From Sulfurimonas sp. SAG-AH-194-C20 (lineage in GTDB: Bacteria; Campylobacterota; Campylobacteria; Campylobacterales; Sulfurimonadaceae): a DNA stretch of 59,560 bases. This document shows, piece by piece, positions 8,987 through 17,709 of this stretch. Position 1 is the stretch's first letter; each line of letters opens with the position of its first letter. Made by a program: the position numbers and the translations under genes. The notes beneath the pieces were generated by a model. That model was not told the origin of the DNA and made no database searches. It worked only from the letters and a program-made list of their open reading frames with translations. The stretch is from positions 1-59,560 of the forward strand of contig NZ_JAEMVD010000003.1 in NCBI RefSeq assembly GCF_029215975.1, in the 5' to 3' direction.

Positions 8987-9379
8987 ATGGCAAATACAAT
9001 ATATGCAACTGGTAAACGTAAAGCGTCTATCGCAAAAGTATGGTTAACTCCAGGTACTGGTAAAATGACAATCAATGGTCTTTCTTTAGACGCATGGTTA
9101 GGTGGACTTGAAGCGAAAAAACTTCGTGTTAAGCAACCATTAGTTATTTCTAAGCAAGAAACTTCTGTTGATATAGTTGCTACTACTTTTGGTGGTGGTT
9201 TTGGTGGTCAAGCAGATGCACTTCGTCACGGTATTTCTAAAGCACTTGTTGCTTTTAACCCAGAAATCAAAGCTATCCTTAAACCAGAGGGTATGATGAC
9301 TCGTGATTCACGTGTTGTTGAACGTAAGAAACCAGGTAAGCGTAAAGCTCGTCGTTCTCGTCAGTTTTCTAAGCGTTAA
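8987..9379 (+). CDS. rpsI: 30S ribosomal protein S9
   Basis: A 130-residue protein with [14 protein letters not shown], a [19 protein letters not shown] core and the C-terminal [25 protein letters not shown] tail. The tail is the basic S9 extension that reaches the ribosomal P site. It lies 8 bases after rplM with an AAGGA site. Confidence 0.98.
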   Translation: MANTIYATGKRKASIAKVWLTPGTGKMTINGLSLDAWLGGLEAKKLRVKQPLVISKQETSVDIVATTFGGGFGGQADALRHGISKALVAFNPEIKAILKPEGMMTRDSRVVERKKPGKRKARRSRQFSKR

Positions 9380-9398
9380 TCTTTTTACTCTTCTTTTT

Positions 9399-9418
9399 AC
9401 TAAGACTTTTGTCTTGGT
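9399..9418 (+). terminator. Possible stem-loop terminator after rpsI
   Basis: ACTAAGAC and GTCTTGGT form an 8-bp stem with one G-T pair around a TTTT loop, 20 bases after the rpsI stop. The following tract is not a clean T run, so it is a weak candidate. Confidence 0.35.
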
Positions 9419-9532
9419 GAAACCTTTCTTCAATTATTTTACATAAATTTTACATTTTTATGCTTATCCCTAGATTTTAATACTTTTTTTATATGCTTAA
9501 TAGTAAAATACAAGCTAATAAAAAGGGAAAAA

Positions 9533-10897
9533 ATGAAATATATAAGTTTACTAACTATTATGCTAACATCAGTTCTCTTTGCAACTTCAGAGGTAAGTAC
9601 TCTCGCTGAGGTTTTTAGCGAAGCTGATGTAAGTGGTAATGTTAAATACTATTATATACAGACTGATAAAGACAACAAGTCAGGAACAGACACTTCAGCT
9701 TATGCAAACTCTCTAGGTGGAAAACTACAATTTAACACAGCCTCTTTGTACGGTTTTCATGCAGGAGTAACATTTATGACAACAAATCCATTTTTCTTAG
9801 GTCCCAATGTTGATGCTTCAATAATAGGACGTGATAATGGTGTGCGTTTAGGAGAAGGTCCTTCTGGAGAGATAGCGAGTAGAGGATTTTCTGTTTTAGG
9901 TGAAGCATATTTAGCCTACGATTATAAGGATATAAATATCTACTTTGGTCGAGAAGTTATTAAAACACCACTGATTGATGCCAAAGTAGTTCGTTTATTA
10001 CCTTCAGCAGTAGAAGGAATATCTCTTAAGTATGCTTTAAAAGGTAGCACAAAATTTGATTTAGCATACTACAGTAGTTTTAAGCAAAGAACTTCAGATG
10101 TCTTCATCAATATTATTAAGCATGCCCTTGGAGATAGTACTAGAGAAATAATTGGTTCGGATTCGGGGTATGTTGGAATGTTTGGTTTTAACCATGAAGC
10201 AGATGTTTATACTTTAAAGCTGTATAACTACTATGCAAGTAATTTTATGAATTCTATTTATATGAGTGGAGAGTATAAAACAGATATTTCTGAGGTAAAA
10301 GTTACTTTTGGAGCTGAATATATTGGACAAAAAAGTATAGGAAATGCACAAATAAACTTGGCGAAAGTAGGCTCCGATACAGGGGGCAAATCTATCGCTG
10401 TAAATGCTTTTGGATTAAAGGTAACTAGCACATTTAAAAGTACAAAATTAATCTTGGCATATTCAAAGGTACTTAGGGACAAAAATAAGCATGACTCTTT
10501 AGTCCTTCCATGGGATGGGACACCACTCTTTACAAATATGATTACTTCAAATGATTTATTTCAATCAAATTATGCAAATGCATTGAATGCTGACAGTATT
10601 TATATCGGTGGTGCACAGGGTATAAAACTACTCTACAATCAAAAGTATGACAGCTTTGGTTTGAAGGGATTTAGCACAACTCTTGCATACCTAAACACAA
10701 GGTTTAATAGACAAGGTTTTGATAAGACACAAGAAGATTCCAATATCGTTTTTCAGTATAAAACTCCAAAAGCATTTACTTTACAACTTAAAGGAATTTG
10801 GGTGAAAAATGATACATCTGCAAACAAAGATGGAACATTAAAAAATCAACTGCAATTGTTAACACAATACAGAATCATCGCTAACTATAAATTTTAA
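9533..10897 (+). CDS. Outer-membrane porin, OprD-like family
   Basis: A 454-residue protein with an N-terminal signal peptide (about 18 residues) and then alternating beta-strand patterns up to a C-terminal IIANYKF ending in Phe, typical of outer-membrane barrels. The N-terminal pattern with SGNVKYYYIQTD, GGKLQFNTASLYGFHAGV and TNPFFLGP, and a SGEYKTDISEVKVTFGAEY stretch, resembles OprD-type porins of Campylobacterota. The substrate is unknown. It is followed 19 bases later by a periplasmic carbonic anhydrase, suggesting a shared role in CO2/bicarbonate handling; this is inference. An AAAGGG site precedes the ATG. Confidence 0.8.
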   Translation: MKYISLLTIMLTSVLFATSEVSTLAEVFSEADVSGNVKYYYIQTDKDNKSGTDTSAYANSLGGKLQFNTASLYGFHAGVTFMTTNPFFLGPNVDASIIGRDNGVRLGEGPSGEIASRGFSVLGEAYLAYDYKDINIYFGREVIKTPLIDAKVVRLLPSAVEGISLKYALKGSTKFDLAYYSSFKQRTSDVFINIIKHALGDSTREIIGSDSGYVGMFGFNHEADVYTLKLYNYYASNFMNSIYMSGEYKTDISEVKVTFGAEYIGQKSIGNAQINLAKVGSDTGGKSIAVNAFGLKVTSTFKSTKLILAYSKVLRDKNKHDSLVLPWDGTPLFTNMITSNDLFQSNYANALNADSIYIGGAQGIKLLYNQKYDSFGLKGFSTTLAYLNTRFNRQGFDKTQEDSNIVFQYKTPKAFTLQLKGIWVKNDTSANKDGTLKNQLQLLTQYRIIANYKF

Positions 10898-10916
10898 AAG
10901 AAAAGGAAAAAAGATT

Positions 10917-11651
10917 ATGAATAAAACAATACTAATACTAAGTATGGTAGCACTGGCAATGACTAGTAGCCTATCTGGCTCTGAAAGTTCGCATGACAAG
11001 CATTGGGACTATGGAACAAATAATGGTCCCACACATTGGGAAGAGTTTTCGGGTACATGTGGAAAAGGAATACATCAATCTCCTGTAAATATCATTCCCG
11101 GTAAAACACTTGAAATGAATCATTCTTATGACTTAAGTATGCATGATGACTTTACAGGTTTAGCAAAAGTGATTGATAATGGGCACTCTATCAAAGTAAC
11201 ACCTGAACATGGTGGGCATATAAATCTTCATGGAGAATCTTTTGATTTGTTACAGTTTCACTTTCATGGAAAGTCAGAGCATACCATCGATGGTAGACGT
11301 TTTGACATGGTCGCTCATATGGTACACCAAAATCCAAAGACAAAACAGTTAGCAGTTGTCGCAGTTTTCTTTGAAGAGGGCGAGACAAATAAAGTCTTAG
11401 AAAAGATTATAAATCATGTAGGTTCTAGTGTACAGTTAGACCCACAGGATTTTGTGCCATTAGAGACTGCACATTATTATCACTATGTTGGTTCTCTTAC
11501 AACTCCTCCATGCTCTGAAAATGTTCAATGGTATCTTTTAAAGGTTCCACAACAAGCATCCAAACAACAGATTGAGCATTTTAGAAAGTTTTACGTTGAT
11601 AATGAACGTCCAGTCCAAGAACTTCACGATAGACTTATTGAAACTAACTAG
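10917..11651 (+). CDS. Periplasmic alpha-carbonic anhydrase
   Basis: A 244-residue enzyme with a signal peptide, so it acts in the periplasm on CO2 and bicarbonate. The alpha-class features are clear: HWDYG...NGPTHW at residues 29-41, HQSPVNI, the zinc ligands His115 and His117 in FHFHGKSEH and His134 in AHMVHQN, and GSLTTPPCSENVQWYLL near residue 195. Cys48 and the Cys of PPCSE are placed as in the disulfide of bacterial alpha-carbonic anhydrases. It is the second gene after the porin and probably cotranscribed. Its presence fits an autotroph or an organism buffering its periplasm. Confidence 0.95.
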   Translation: MNKTILILSMVALAMTSSLSGSESSHDKHWDYGTNNGPTHWEEFSGTCGKGIHQSPVNIIPGKTLEMNHSYDLSMHDDFTGLAKVIDNGHSIKVTPEHGGHINLHGESFDLLQFHFHGKSEHTIDGRRFDMVAHMVHQNPKTKQLAVVAVFFEEGETNKVLEKIINHVGSSVQLDPQDFVPLETAHYYHYVGSLTTPPCSENVQWYLLKVPQQASKQQIEHFRKFYVDNERPVQELHDRLIETN

Positions 11652-11666
11652 TTAACTCTATTTAAC

Positions 11667-11672
11667 TATAAT
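11667..11672 (+). promoter_or_regulatory. Candidate -10 box before the 11700 gene
   Basis: TATAAT with predicted start near 11679, followed by an AAGGG ribosome-binding site before the ATG at 11700. Confidence 0.45.
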
Positions 11673-11699
11673 ACCTTTATAAATATTAAGGGTATTATT

Positions 11700-13043
11700 A
11701 TGAAAAAAAGAATTATTGCCGTAGTTGTTTTACTACTTATTATCGTATCTCTCCCAAATATAGGTAATTCTTTTATACAAAATAGAGTAGATGAAAGACT
11801 TGTAGAACTAGAGTCATTTGGACTACAAGTAAGTAAAGATGTAACTATTTCAAATTATTTCAAAACCTCAAGACATTTTGAATTTTTACTCAAAGACCCT
11901 CAAAAATTTCTAGAATATCTTCAAAAATACTCAGATAAACAATTTCCTCCTTATGTAAATGCAATGCTTGAAGGGGTACTTATAGGAACAGATATAAAGT
12001 ACTCTAATCTTCCCTTTGCTAAGTCTTTTGAAATTGAGATATACCCAATGCAATTTTCACAAAAAATGAATGAAAAACTAAAAAGTTTCTTAGCCTTAAA
12101 AGGGCTACTTTATCACATAGACTACAACCTTTTAAATGCGGATTTCAAGGGTTATATCAAAGACATAAAAGAGAACTTCAGCTTACAAAATGATACACAA
12201 CTGAACTTACTACTCGATAGTGCTAAGTTTTCAGGAAATGGTGCACTTTTAGCTCCAAATGAACTAAGTTCAAAGATTAAAGAGTTACAGTTTGAATTAG
12301 TACAAGAAAAAAAGAGTTTGAAAGTCGTTTTTCATAAGCTAAAAAGTAGTACAAATTTTGAATCTGCTAACACCTACCTCACAAATGTTGATGTCGATTC
12401 AATGCTTCTTTTACTAAAAGGTACGGGTGATGAGGTCAACATAAGTATGGATAGTTTAAGAGTAAATGCTTCTTCAAATGACCAGGGAGAGAGTACGCAA
12501 CTAAACTCAAAAACATCACTAAAAAGTTTAGAGTTTACTTCAAATCAATCAAGATTTACCATGAAAAAATTTAACTTTGATGTAGCACTTAGCGGTCTTG
12601 ACAAACAAGAGTACATAAACTTTGCACAGCTAGTATCTCAAAACAATATGAAAGTAACAGGAGACTACTCTAAAGACCTCAAAGAGAGCATGGTTAAGCT
12701 TCTATCTAAAGGTGTATTCTTTGAGGTTGCTGACTTCTCTATAAAAGAGTTTTCTAAAGATAGTGCCAAACCTATAAAAGGTTTTACTCTTAAATCTACA
12801 CTGACAATAAAAGAAGATGCAGCGCTATCACATAAAATGAAAATATCTCCTTTTATGGCTATACCAAATATTTCACTACAGAGTGAGATTAGAATTTCAA
12901 AAGAGCTGTACAATAAACTAAAAAAAGAGAATGGAATGTTAGCTCGCTTTAGTACTTATGAGAAAGAAGACGGAGATGACTATGTTTTTATACTAAAGTT
13001 TCTTGATACTAAAGCAAGTTTAAATGGCAGGAGATTAAACTAA
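11700..13043 (+). CDS. Hypothetical membrane-anchored protein (possibly DUF945/YdgA-like)
   Basis: A 447-residue protein that I do not firmly recognise. It has a short basic N terminus and one hydrophobic segment (about residues 4-22), then a long soluble region rich in Ser, Lys and Leu with repeated beta-strand-like segments. The overall plan, an N-terminal anchor plus a repetitive extracytoplasmic domain of about 430 residues, resembles the DUF945/YdgA group, but I cannot see a diagnostic motif. It is followed 2 bases later by a solute-binding protein gene, so the two are probably cotranscribed. Confidence 0.6.
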   Translation: MKKRIIAVVVLLLIIVSLPNIGNSFIQNRVDERLVELESFGLQVSKDVTISNYFKTSRHFEFLLKDPQKFLEYLQKYSDKQFPPYVNAMLEGVLIGTDIKYSNLPFAKSFEIEIYPMQFSQKMNEKLKSFLALKGLLYHIDYNLLNADFKGYIKDIKENFSLQNDTQLNLLLDSAKFSGNGALLAPNELSSKIKELQFELVQEKKSLKVVFHKLKSSTNFESANTYLTNVDVDSMLLLLKGTGDEVNISMDSLRVNASSNDQGESTQLNSKTSLKSLEFTSNQSRFTMKKFNFDVALSGLDKQEYINFAQLVSQNNMKVTGDYSKDLKESMVKLLSKGVFFEVADFSIKEFSKDSAKPIKGFTLKSTLTIKEDAALSHKMKISPFMAIPNISLQSEIRISKELYNKLKKENGMLARFSTYEKEDGDDYVFILKFLDTKASLNGRRLN

Positions 13044-13045
13044 GT

Positions 13046-14545
13046 ATGAAAGTTTTTTTCTTTTTAGTTCTTAGCTGGACACTATATGCTTCTACCTTAC
13101 ACTTAGCAACTTCGACAAATCCAGCACGACTAAACCCTATCTTAGCTACAGACTCTTCATCCTCTGAGATAGCAGGTTTTTTGTTTAACGGACTTGTAAA
13201 GTTTGACAAAGATTCTAAAAAAATCATAGGAGATTTAGCGAAGAAGTTTTACTTTAAAGATGCTACAACTCTCATTTTTGAGTTAAGAGAAAATGTAAAG
13301 TGGCACGATGGTGCTGCGTTTAGTGCTAAAGATGTTCTCTTTACATACCAAACACTCATATCAGATAAAATATCTTCTCCTTATAGTGCTGGTTTTCGTT
13401 TTGTTAAAAGTGTGAAAGTACTTGATGAGTTCACTATTGAAGTTCAGTATAAACAGGCTTACTTTAAAGCTTTAGAGACATGGATGATGGGAATACTTCC
13501 AGAGCATATCTTAAGGGGTGAAGAGAACTTAATGAGTTCTAAGTTTAACACAGCACCCATAGGAACAGGAGCATATAAACTAGAACAGTTAGAGTTTTCT
13601 AAAAATATTGTACTTGGGGCATTTGATGATTACTTCGAGGGTAGGGCTAAAATAGATAAGATAAGTTTTCATGTTATAGCAGACCCGATGACTCGTTTTT
13701 TGATGCTAAAGTCTAGTCAGCTTGACCTTGGAAGTATTGAGCCAATGGCTTATGAGAGACAACTCCATGAGGACTTTTTTACTAAGTTTAACATATATGA
13801 GAAGATAAGTCTATCCTACACTTACCTTGGGTTTAACCTGCGTTTGAAGAAGTTTCAAAACCCTAAAGTTCGTCAAGCACTCTCCCTTGGCATAGATAGA
13901 CAAGAGTTGATAGACATACTTTACTTTAAACATGCTAAAGTATGTTTTGGTCCATTTTTACCAGGAACTATTGCATTTAATAAAGATGTAAAAGTTCCTA
14001 CACTAGATATAAAAAGGGCAAAAAAACTGCTAAAAGAAGCGGGTTATGATGAAGAGAATCCATTTACTTTTGAGATAGTGACTTCAAACTCTAGTGCCAT
14101 CCGTCCCTATGCAGCACAAATACTGCAACACCAACTAAAAAAAATAGGGGTTGTAGTGACTCTAAGAGTGATGGAGTGGCAAGCATTTCTAAACATGGTT
14201 GTTTTTCCTCATAAGTTTGATAGTGTTCTCCTTGGATGGGGACTCTCACCCACTCCTGACCCTTATCTTTTTTGGCATAAAGATAGCGATAAAAAAGGTG
14301 GTTTTAACCTTGTCGGATACAACAATCCTAAGATAAACAAAATGATAGAAGAGTCACAAAGTATGATAAACAGAGAAGAACTAGGAGCTAAATGGAGAGA
14401 GATGTTTAAAATCATAACAGATGACAATCCGTATCTTTTTCTCTTCATACCAAACTCAATAACAGCGGTAGATAAACGAGTAAAATATGTCACACCGGCA
14501 CTTGGTGGAATTTGGCATAACTATATACAATGGGAAAAAGAGTAA
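13046..14545 (+). CDS. Family 5 extracellular solute-binding protein (peptide/nickel-type)
   Basis: A 499-residue periplasmic binding protein with a short signal peptide (about residues 1-15). Family 5 features are TNPARLNPILATDSSSSEIAGFLFNGLVKFD at the N terminus, FELRENVKWHDGAAFSAKDVLFTY, the GTGAYKL motif, and FNLRLKKFQNPKVRQALSLGIDRQELID. No permease or ATPase gene lies next to it, so the ligand and partner transporter are unknown; it is an orphan of an Opp/Dpp/Nik-type system. The stop overlaps the next start (TAATG). Confidence 0.9.
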   Translation: MKVFFFLVLSWTLYASTLHLATSTNPARLNPILATDSSSSEIAGFLFNGLVKFDKDSKKIIGDLAKKFYFKDATTLIFELRENVKWHDGAAFSAKDVLFTYQTLISDKISSPYSAGFRFVKSVKVLDEFTIEVQYKQAYFKALETWMMGILPEHILRGEENLMSSKFNTAPIGTGAYKLEQLEFSKNIVLGAFDDYFEGRAKIDKISFHVIADPMTRFLMLKSSQLDLGSIEPMAYERQLHEDFFTKFNIYEKISLSYTYLGFNLRLKKFQNPKVRQALSLGIDRQELIDILYFKHAKVCFGPFLPGTIAFNKDVKVPTLDIKRAKKLLKEAGYDEENPFTFEIVTSNSSAIRPYAAQILQHQLKKIGVVVTLRVMEWQAFLNMVVFPHKFDSVLLGWGLSPTPDPYLFWHKDSDKKGGFNLVGYNNPKINKMIEESQSMINREELGAKWREMFKIITDDNPYLFLFIPNSITAVDKRVKYVTPALGGIWHNYIQWEKE

Positions 14546-15189
14546 TGATTATTTTATTTGATTTAGATGGAACACTGATAGACTCAACCGAGGCGATTTT
14601 AGAGGGCTTTCATCACTCTTTTGATGTGTATAAACACATACATCCGAGTGATGAAGAGATAAAAGCACTCATCGGGTATCCACTTGAAGATATGTACTGT
14701 GAACTCGGAGTTGAGCCAAGCATGATTGATAAGTTTGTTGTGACTTATAAAGAGTACTATAGAGTTATCTCATGTGAGAAGACTGAGCTACTTAAAAATG
14801 CTAAAGAGGCAGTGCTACTTGCTAGTAAAATAGCTGAGTTAGGGATAGTGACAACAAAAACAGGAAAGTATTCTCAAGTCATAATGGAACACTTTGAGCT
14901 GATGAAGTACTTTGAAGTACTTATAGGTAGAGAACATGTCCAAAATCCTAAACCTCATGAAGAACCTATACTTAAAGCTTTAGAGAGTTTTGACACAAAA
15001 GGTCAAGAAATTTGGATGATAGGCGATACTAAACTCGACCTTATAAGTGCTAAAGGCGCAGGAGTTAATTCCATAGGTGTTTTATGCGGTTATGGCACGA
15101 AAAGTACACTACAAGAACATACTGATATTCTTGTTTTGGATGCACTTGAAGCTGTAAAATACTTAGCAAATAAAAAGCTAAAGGAATAG
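14545..15189 (+). CDS. HAD-family phosphatase (phosphoglycolate phosphatase-like)
   Basis: A 214-residue HAD hydrolase. Motif I is FDLDGTLIDS at the very N terminus (nucleophile Asp and general acid Asp), motif II is IVTTK, motif III includes the Lys of NPKPHEEP, and motif IV is MIGDTKLDLISAKGAG. The four-helix cap insertion after motif I fits the Gph/PGP subgroup. I choose the TAATG start at 14545, giving MIILFDLDG; an ATG at 14530 adds five residues. The substrate cannot be fixed from sequence. It converges with the alcohol dehydrogenase gene, stop codons 4 bases apart. Confidence 0.88.
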   Translation: MIILFDLDGTLIDSTEAILEGFHHSFDVYKHIHPSDEEIKALIGYPLEDMYCELGVEPSMIDKFVVTYKEYYRVISCEKTELLKNAKEAVLLASKIAELGIVTTKTGKYSQVIMEHFELMKYFEVLIGREHVQNPKPHEEPILKALESFDTKGQEIWMIGDTKLDLISAKGAGVNSIGVLCGYGTKSTLQEHTDILVLDALEAVKYLANKKLKE

Positions 15190-15204
15190 TCTCTTAAGCT
15201 TTTT
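15172..15204. terminator. Candidate bidirectional terminator between convergent genes
   Basis: AAAAAGCT (15172-15179) and AGCTTTTT (15197-15204) form a perfect 8-bp stem with a 17-base loop. It ends in a T run in both directions. It overlaps the last codons of the HAD gene and of the alcohol dehydrogenase gene. Confidence 0.4.
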
Positions 15205-16339
15205 GAAGTACCTCTATAATGTCATCAAGTGAATTTTCTTTAGCATAACCCCATGTTGTAGCGATAACATAAGCATTTTTGGCGATAGCGGGAATGTCAC
15301 TCTTTGGAATATTTAATCCTTCTAAAGTAACAGGTGAGCCTATCTTGGCAAACCAAGCCTCAAGAGCATAAATACCCTCATCAGCACTTTGTAGTCCAAA
15401 CACTTCTTTTGCAAATCGTTCAAACTGAGAGATATTTTTGTTTTTGTACCATTTCATCCATGCAGGTATAACAACTGAAAGCCCTGCACCATGAGGGACA
15501 TTATAAAGAGCAGAGAGGGCATGTTCTATCATATGGTTAGGAAAACTTCCACCCTCTGTTCCTGCAGGTGTAAGACCATTGAGAGCTTGTGTCGCTATCC
15601 AAGCAAACTCTCCTCTGGCATTATAATCATCTGGATTTTTCAGTAAAATCTCAGTAGTGCTCATCATCGACTTTATGATAGACTCAACAAGTCGTGAGTT
15701 AAAGTCACTATGATAAGTGGCAGTAAAGTAGACCTCTATAACATGAGCGATGGCGTCAACTGCTGAGTAAGCAAGATAGTCCTTTGAAACGGATGCCATT
15801 AACTCAGGATTTATGACTGAAACAACAGGGTTTACTAAAACAGAGGCGATGGAGAACTTCTCTTTCGTCTCATCATGAGTGATAACAGAGTTTCCATTCA
15901 TCTCACTTGCGGTTGCGGCTAATGTCATAACTGTAAATACAGGTAGAGCCTCTTTAATGACTGCTTTGTTTGAGAAAAAATCCCATACATCACCCTTGTA
16001 AGAAACTCCAATTGCGATGGCTTTAATGGTGTCTGCAACAGAACCACCACCTACACCTAAAACAGCTTGGACTTGTGTCTTTCGTGCGAGTTTGATACCA
16101 TCATTTACTCGTGATAAAAGAGGGTTACTTACTACATTGTTTAGCTCTTCAGAAGTTATGCCATACTTGTTTAAAGAGAGAATTATTTCATTATATAAAC
16201 CACTTTTTTTGATGCTATTCATTCCATAAACAAAAAGTACCTTAGTGATTCCTGCCTCTTTTATGTAGCGACCAATCTCTTTTTCTTTACCTCGCCCAAA
16301 TTCTATTTTTGTGGGGTTGTAGTATGTAAAATCTTTCAT
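15194..16339 (-). CDS. Iron-containing alcohol dehydrogenase (BDH/YqhD-like)
   Basis: A 381-residue NAD(P)-dependent group III alcohol dehydrogenase. The nucleotide-binding loop is GVGGGSVADTIKAIA, and metal-binding residues are visible in AVDAIAHVIEVY (Asp, His) and MIEHALSALYNVPHGAGLSVV (two His). The N-terminal YYNPTKIEFGRGK is typical of butanol/aldehyde-type members. The physiological substrate is not determined. An AGAGGA ribosome-binding site lies before the ATG. It is transcribed alone, divergent from luxS. Confidence 0.93.
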   Translation of the reverse strand: MKDFTYYNPTKIEFGRGKEKEIGRYIKEAGITKVLFVYGMNSIKKSGLYNEIILSLNKYGITSEELNNVVSNPLLSRVNDGIKLARKTQVQAVLGVGGGSVADTIKAIAIGVSYKGDVWDFFSNKAVIKEALPVFTVMTLAATASEMNGNSVITHDETKEKFSIASVLVNPVVSVINPELMASVSKDYLAYSAVDAIAHVIEVYFTATYHSDFNSRLVESIIKSMMSTTEILLKNPDDYNARGEFAWIATQALNGLTPAGTEGGSFPNHMIEHALSALYNVPHGAGLSVVIPAWMKWYKNKNISQFERFAKEVFGLQSADEGIYALEAWFAKIGSPVTLEGLNIPKSDIPAIAKNAYVIATTWGYAKENSLDDIIEVLQKA

Positions 16340-16402
16340 CTTTGTGTCCTCTGCTTTTTATAGTTAGTATTGTATATAAAGCACCATTAAATTAAAAGAG
16401 GA

Positions 16403-16408
16403 TATAAT
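16403..16408 (+). promoter_or_regulatory. Candidate -10 box of luxS-mnmD
   Basis: Perfect TATAAT with a predicted start near 16415, giving a leader of about 20 bases that ends in an AAGGA ribosome-binding site before the luxS ATG. Confidence 0.55.
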
Positions 16409-16435
16409 GTCTGCAAAATAATACAAGGAATTTTT

Positions 16436-16951
16436 ATGCCATTACTAGACTCTTTTACAGTAGACCACACAATCATGCCAGCACCGGCAGTTCGCCGTGC
16501 TAAGGGAATGAAAACTCCATCAGGTGATGATATCACTGTTTATGATCTTCGTTTTTATGTACCCAATGTTGATTTAATGGATGGTCGTGGTATTCACACT
16601 TTAGAGCACCTTTTTGCTGGATTTATGAGAAACCACTTAAACTCTAAAAAAGTAGAGATTATAGATCTTTCTCCTATGGGTTGTCGTACAGGATTTTATA
16701 TGTCTGTTCTTGGTAAACCAGATGAAAAAAGAGTTGCAAAAGCTTGGAAAAAATCTATGAAAGATGTATTAGAAGTAAAAAGCGAAGGTGATATCCCTGA
16801 GTTAAATCTCTACCAGTGTGGTACATATAAAATGCACTCACTCAAAAATGCTAAAAAGATTGCCAAAGACATCTTAAAAGAGAAAATTGGTGTTATGGAT
16901 AACAAAGCACTTACTCTAAGTAAAAAGAAACTCAAAGAAATCAATGGCTAA
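16436..16951 (+). CDS. luxS: S-ribosylhomocysteine lyase (AI-2 synthesis)
   Basis: A 171-residue metalloenzyme of the activated methyl cycle. It cleaves S-ribosylhomocysteine to homocysteine and DPD, the precursor of autoinducer 2. Metal ligands His54 and His58 are in IHTLEHLF with the catalytic Glu57 between them; the third ligand is Cys128 in LYQCGT, and the catalytic Cys83 is in [11 protein letters not shown]. Length and all catalytic residues are normal. The last 8 bases overlap the following methyltransferase gene. Confidence 0.98.
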   Translation: MPLLDSFTVDHTIMPAPAVRRAKGMKTPSGDDITVYDLRFYVPNVDLMDGRGIHTLEHLFAGFMRNHLNSKKVEIIDLSPMGCRTGFYMSVLGKPDEKRVAKAWKKSMKDVLEVKSEGDIPELNLYQCGTYKMHSLKNAKKIAKDILKEKIGVMDNKALTLSKKKLKEING

Positions 16952-17696
16952 GAGTGATAAGCACATTGCAGTTTTAAGTGATGATGGCTCTTACACTGCT
17001 TACTCAACAGAGTACGAAGAGCACTATCACTCCACAAAAGATGGAGCTCTTCACGAGTCTTTAGTTAAACATGTGGTACCTGCGTTTAGTGTGGTACATA
17101 AAGATGAGGTTTTCATACTAGACATCTGTTATGGCTTAGGTTTTAATACCCTAGCTACACTTCTTTACTATCAAGAACATAGACCCAAAGCAAAACTATA
17201 TATATACTCACCTGAATTAGATGAGGTACTTGTTCGTTCTTTAGAGAACTTTACTTATCCAAAAGAGTTTGATTTGTTTAAGGAGATAGTTATATGTTTG
17301 AGTAAAGAAGGTGTTTATGAAGATGAGCATATTTATATTGAAGTATTTTTAGGGGATGCTAGAGAGTATGTGAGAAAATTTGAAAATAAATTTGACATAG
17401 TCTATCAAGATGCTTTTTCACCAAGTGCAAATCCTGCTTTGTGGACGCAAGAGTATTTTAGTGATGTAAAAAAGGCTATGAAAGAAGAGGGGATTTTAAC
17501 AACATACTCCATCGCTCTTCAAACTAGAATGGCACTGCATGAAAATGGTTTTCATGTCTACTTAAATGAGGGTGAGAACTTTCGGGGTGCTACACTTGCC
17601 TCGTTTAAAAAACTTAACAACTTTAAACTTGTAGATGTAGAACATAAAATGCGATGTAACCCAAGTGTAGTTTCTCTCAGAGATGCTCAAGTATAA
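16944..17696 (+). CDS. MnmD/MnmC-N-like tRNA (mnm5s2U34) methyltransferase
   Basis: A 250-residue SAM-dependent methyltransferase. [18 protein letters not shown] is the SAM-binding motif I in the form seen in the DUF752/MnmC N-terminal family, and [23 protein letters not shown] is the family's QDAFSP..NP.LW catalytic region. Stand-alone proteins of this type (MnmD) complete the 5-methylaminomethyl group on wobble uridine, acting after MnmE/MnmG; mnmG is also in this window. No FAD oxidoreductase domain of full MnmC is present. It overlaps luxS by 8 bases, so both come from one transcript that spends and recycles SAM. Confidence 0.85.
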   Translation: MAKSDKHIAVLSDDGSYTAYSTEYEEHYHSTKDGALHESLVKHVVPAFSVVHKDEVFILDICYGLGFNTLATLLYYQEHRPKAKLYIYSPELDEVLVRSLENFTYPKEFDLFKEIVICLSKEGVYEDEHIYIEVFLGDAREYVRKFENKFDIVYQDAFSPSANPALWTQEYFSDVKKAMKEEGILTTYSIALQTRMALHENGFHVYLNEGENFRGATLASFKKLNNFKLVDVEHKMRCNPSVVSLRDAQV

Positions 17697-17709
17697 ACCT
17701 ATGGTTATT

